Origin: Eutypa lata
Lineage: Eukaryota; Ascomycota; Sordariomycetes; Xylariales; Diatrypaceae
Assembly (NCBI GenBank): GCA_022661535.1
Contig: JAKULF010000001.1
Span: 3,968,001-4,032,000 of the forward strand
Length of the DNA: 64,000 nt
Direction: 5' to 3'
A model generated the notes under the pieces. The model was given only the letters and a program-made list of their open reading frames with translations. It was not told where the DNA came from and searched no databases. The position numbers and the translations under genes are program-made. Positions 62,485 to 64,000 of this stretch are shown here, one piece after another (within the stretch, counting starts at the first letter, position 1; each line of letters starts with the position of its first letter).

Positions 62485-64000
62485 ATGACGCTCTCGAGAT
62501 TACTAGCATATTGGTTAACAGCTTCGGCGTTGCTCTGTGCAAGCAGCTATGCTCAGGACCCGCGAGATGGCCCCCTAGGTGAGGTGGTCGATGTGACGTC
62601 GTCGTTCTCTGAGGACCCTATTAAGCTCTTGTCACTCCCGCTGTGGCGAGTTGATCATTTTGGAGTCGGCACCCCCAGCGTCGCGAAGCGCTTTTTCAAG
62701 ACCGACGTTCTCGGGGTATTTGGCGCTGCCTACCTGACGCAATGTATGCCCCTTCTCCCCTCCTACCGTGATGGATACACAAACACATTGTGAGAAGATT
62801 TTTCTGACATAGCATAGTAACAATCGGAACGGGAAGTGGACGGCAAAACGTCAGCGTGCTCTTGGATACTGGCTCCTTCGAGCTCTGGGTCAACCCAGAC
62901 TGCGCCTCGTCGAACGTGCCCAGTCTCTGCCAGGACTTCGGACACTATGACCCTGCGCTGTCATCCACGTCCGTGAACCTGAACAAGCCGTACTCGATCT
63001 CGTACGGCTCAGGTAGCACGTCGGGAACCTACTATACGGATGATATACAGATCAACAGTGAGTAGGATCTTGTTTGTTCTCTCGCGATAAGTAAGCAAAA
63101 CATTGCAATGCATGCTGACATGCCACAATAAAGGTGTGCAAATCAGTGATCAACAGTTCGGCGTTGCGAACCAGTCGGATATCGTATGGTTCGGTATCAT
63201 GGGTCTCGCTCACGGCATGGGTAACGGCTTTATTAAGTATCCCACCATCATCGACTCCCTAGCCGCGCAGAATTACACGGAGAGCAAGCTCTTTAGCTTG
63301 GACTTAGGCGGTCAGGTTCCTCCTGGAAGTAAGTTGCAGAGTTCCTCCTTCTGACCTGCTCCTATCATTGGGTATCTCTTTGCATGAATACTCATCGTGC
63401 TGACTGACTCTACCTAGTCGCTACCACGGGCCAAATGGTCTTCGGAGGTGTCGATAGGAACAAGTACGCGGGCAGACTACGCAAAGTCCCGACAGACCCG
63501 TCTGATCCGTAAGTGTCATCGTATTCCTTGAATCCATCTTCTTTTCGCTTCTTACCCTCACCAACACCTTCACCCTATCATACCTGATTATAGGCTCTAG
63601 CAGCCTACCTCGTGGACCAATCTACTCACATCCTACAAAAAAAAAAAACAGACACTACACCATCACCCTAACGGGTCTCTCGCACCGCGCTCCCAGTTCC
63701 TCATCCACCCAACCCATCGTCGACGCATCCCTACCCCTCCGCGTCGTCGTCGACTCCGGCACGACGCTCTCCCTGCTGCCCGAGAACCTCGTGCGCGCCA
63801 TCGCCGCCTTGTTCCCGGGAGCCGCCCCGGACGGAAACGGCGGCTACACCGTGTCGTGCGACTACCAGCAGCGCGACGGGAGCGTCGAGTTCCTCTTCGG
63901 TCAGGTCAACATCAGCGTCACCTACCGCGACTTCGTCTGGAATAGCGGTGGGAACTGCTTCCTGGGCGTCTGGTACACGCCTAACGTCAATGTGTGGATT
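62485..64000 (+). CDS. Secreted pepsin-family (A1) aspartic protease, 3' end outside window
   Basis: Five exons are visible: 62485-62743, 62818-63057, 63134-63328, 63418-63508 and 63652 to the window end. They encode about 378 residues. A signal peptide (LLAYWLTASALLCASSYAQ) precedes a short propeptide containing K-R, a possible Kex2 site. The first catalytic motif is D103-T-G-S (LLDTGSFELWV) and the second D296-S-G-T-T (VVDSGTTLSLLP). The flap tyrosine region is SYGSGSTSGTYY. The block FGIMGLAHG and a late CFLGVW complete a yapsin/candidapepsin-like A1 fold. The fourth intron ends in a run of twelve A's before cag. Whether it is GPI-anchored cannot be told, because the C-terminus is missing. 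Confidence 0.92.

Overview
The window is nuclear DNA of a filamentous ascomycete, most likely a Sordariomycete. Genes are sparse, with short GT-AG introns of roughly 45-340 nt and pyrimidine-rich leaders. The families present are typical of Pezizomycotina: a fungal rhodopsin-fold membrane protein, a QDE-2-type Argonaute, OPT and PTR2 peptide transporters, and secreted enzymes. All exon joins given here were worked out by hand from splice sites and reading-frame continuity, without transcript data.

Layout. 1.9-4.4 kb (+): RasGAP of the GapA/Gap1 type. 5.8-8.0 kb (+): secreted GH43 galactanase with a CBM35. 9.1-10.3 kb (+): rhodopsin-fold membrane protein. 10.6-12.8 kb (-): BBE-type FAD-linked oxidoreductase. 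14.8-17.7 kb (-): OPT transporter. 19.5-22.5 kb (-): PTR2/POT transporter. 22.5-27.7 kb: gene-poor and partly very AT-rich. 27.7-28.8 kb (-): histone chaperone ASF1, divergent from RNA14 (+, 30.0-33.4 kb). 33.4-39.9 kb: no convincing gene; the last 3.5 kb is a strongly pyrimidine-rich leader running into a complete Argonaute (39.9-43.4 kb, +). 47.4-48.4 kb (-): two-C2H2-finger protein with a coding minisatellite. 52.6-54.0 kb (+): fungal four-helix membrane protein. 54.7-56.0 kb: possible broken small gene, then an AT-rich relic. 56.5-56.8 kb (-): a 73-residue small secreted protein with a dibasic site. 58.3-59.7 kb (+): single-exon fusion of a Rieske [2Fe-2S] domain with a DUF455 ferritin-like domain. 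60.8-61.6 kb (+): AMMECR1 protein. From 62.5 kb (+): pepsin-family (A1) aspartic protease cut by the window end.

Function. Housekeeping genes (RasGAP, ASF1, RNA14, AMMECR1) and the RNAi effector Argonaute alternate with nutrient-acquisition genes (galactanase, peptide transporters, secreted protease) and poorly understood genes. The BBE oxidase, OPT and PTR2 genes lie head to tail on the minus strand, but no backbone synthase is present, so a biosynthetic cluster cannot be claimed. The most novel items are the Rieske-DUF455 fusion, whose four cluster ligands and two E-x-x-H metal motifs are all intact, and the small secreted protein. Others worth a look are a 71-bp near-palindrome inside a PTR2 intron and the multi-kilobase, strand-asymmetric leader of Argonaute.
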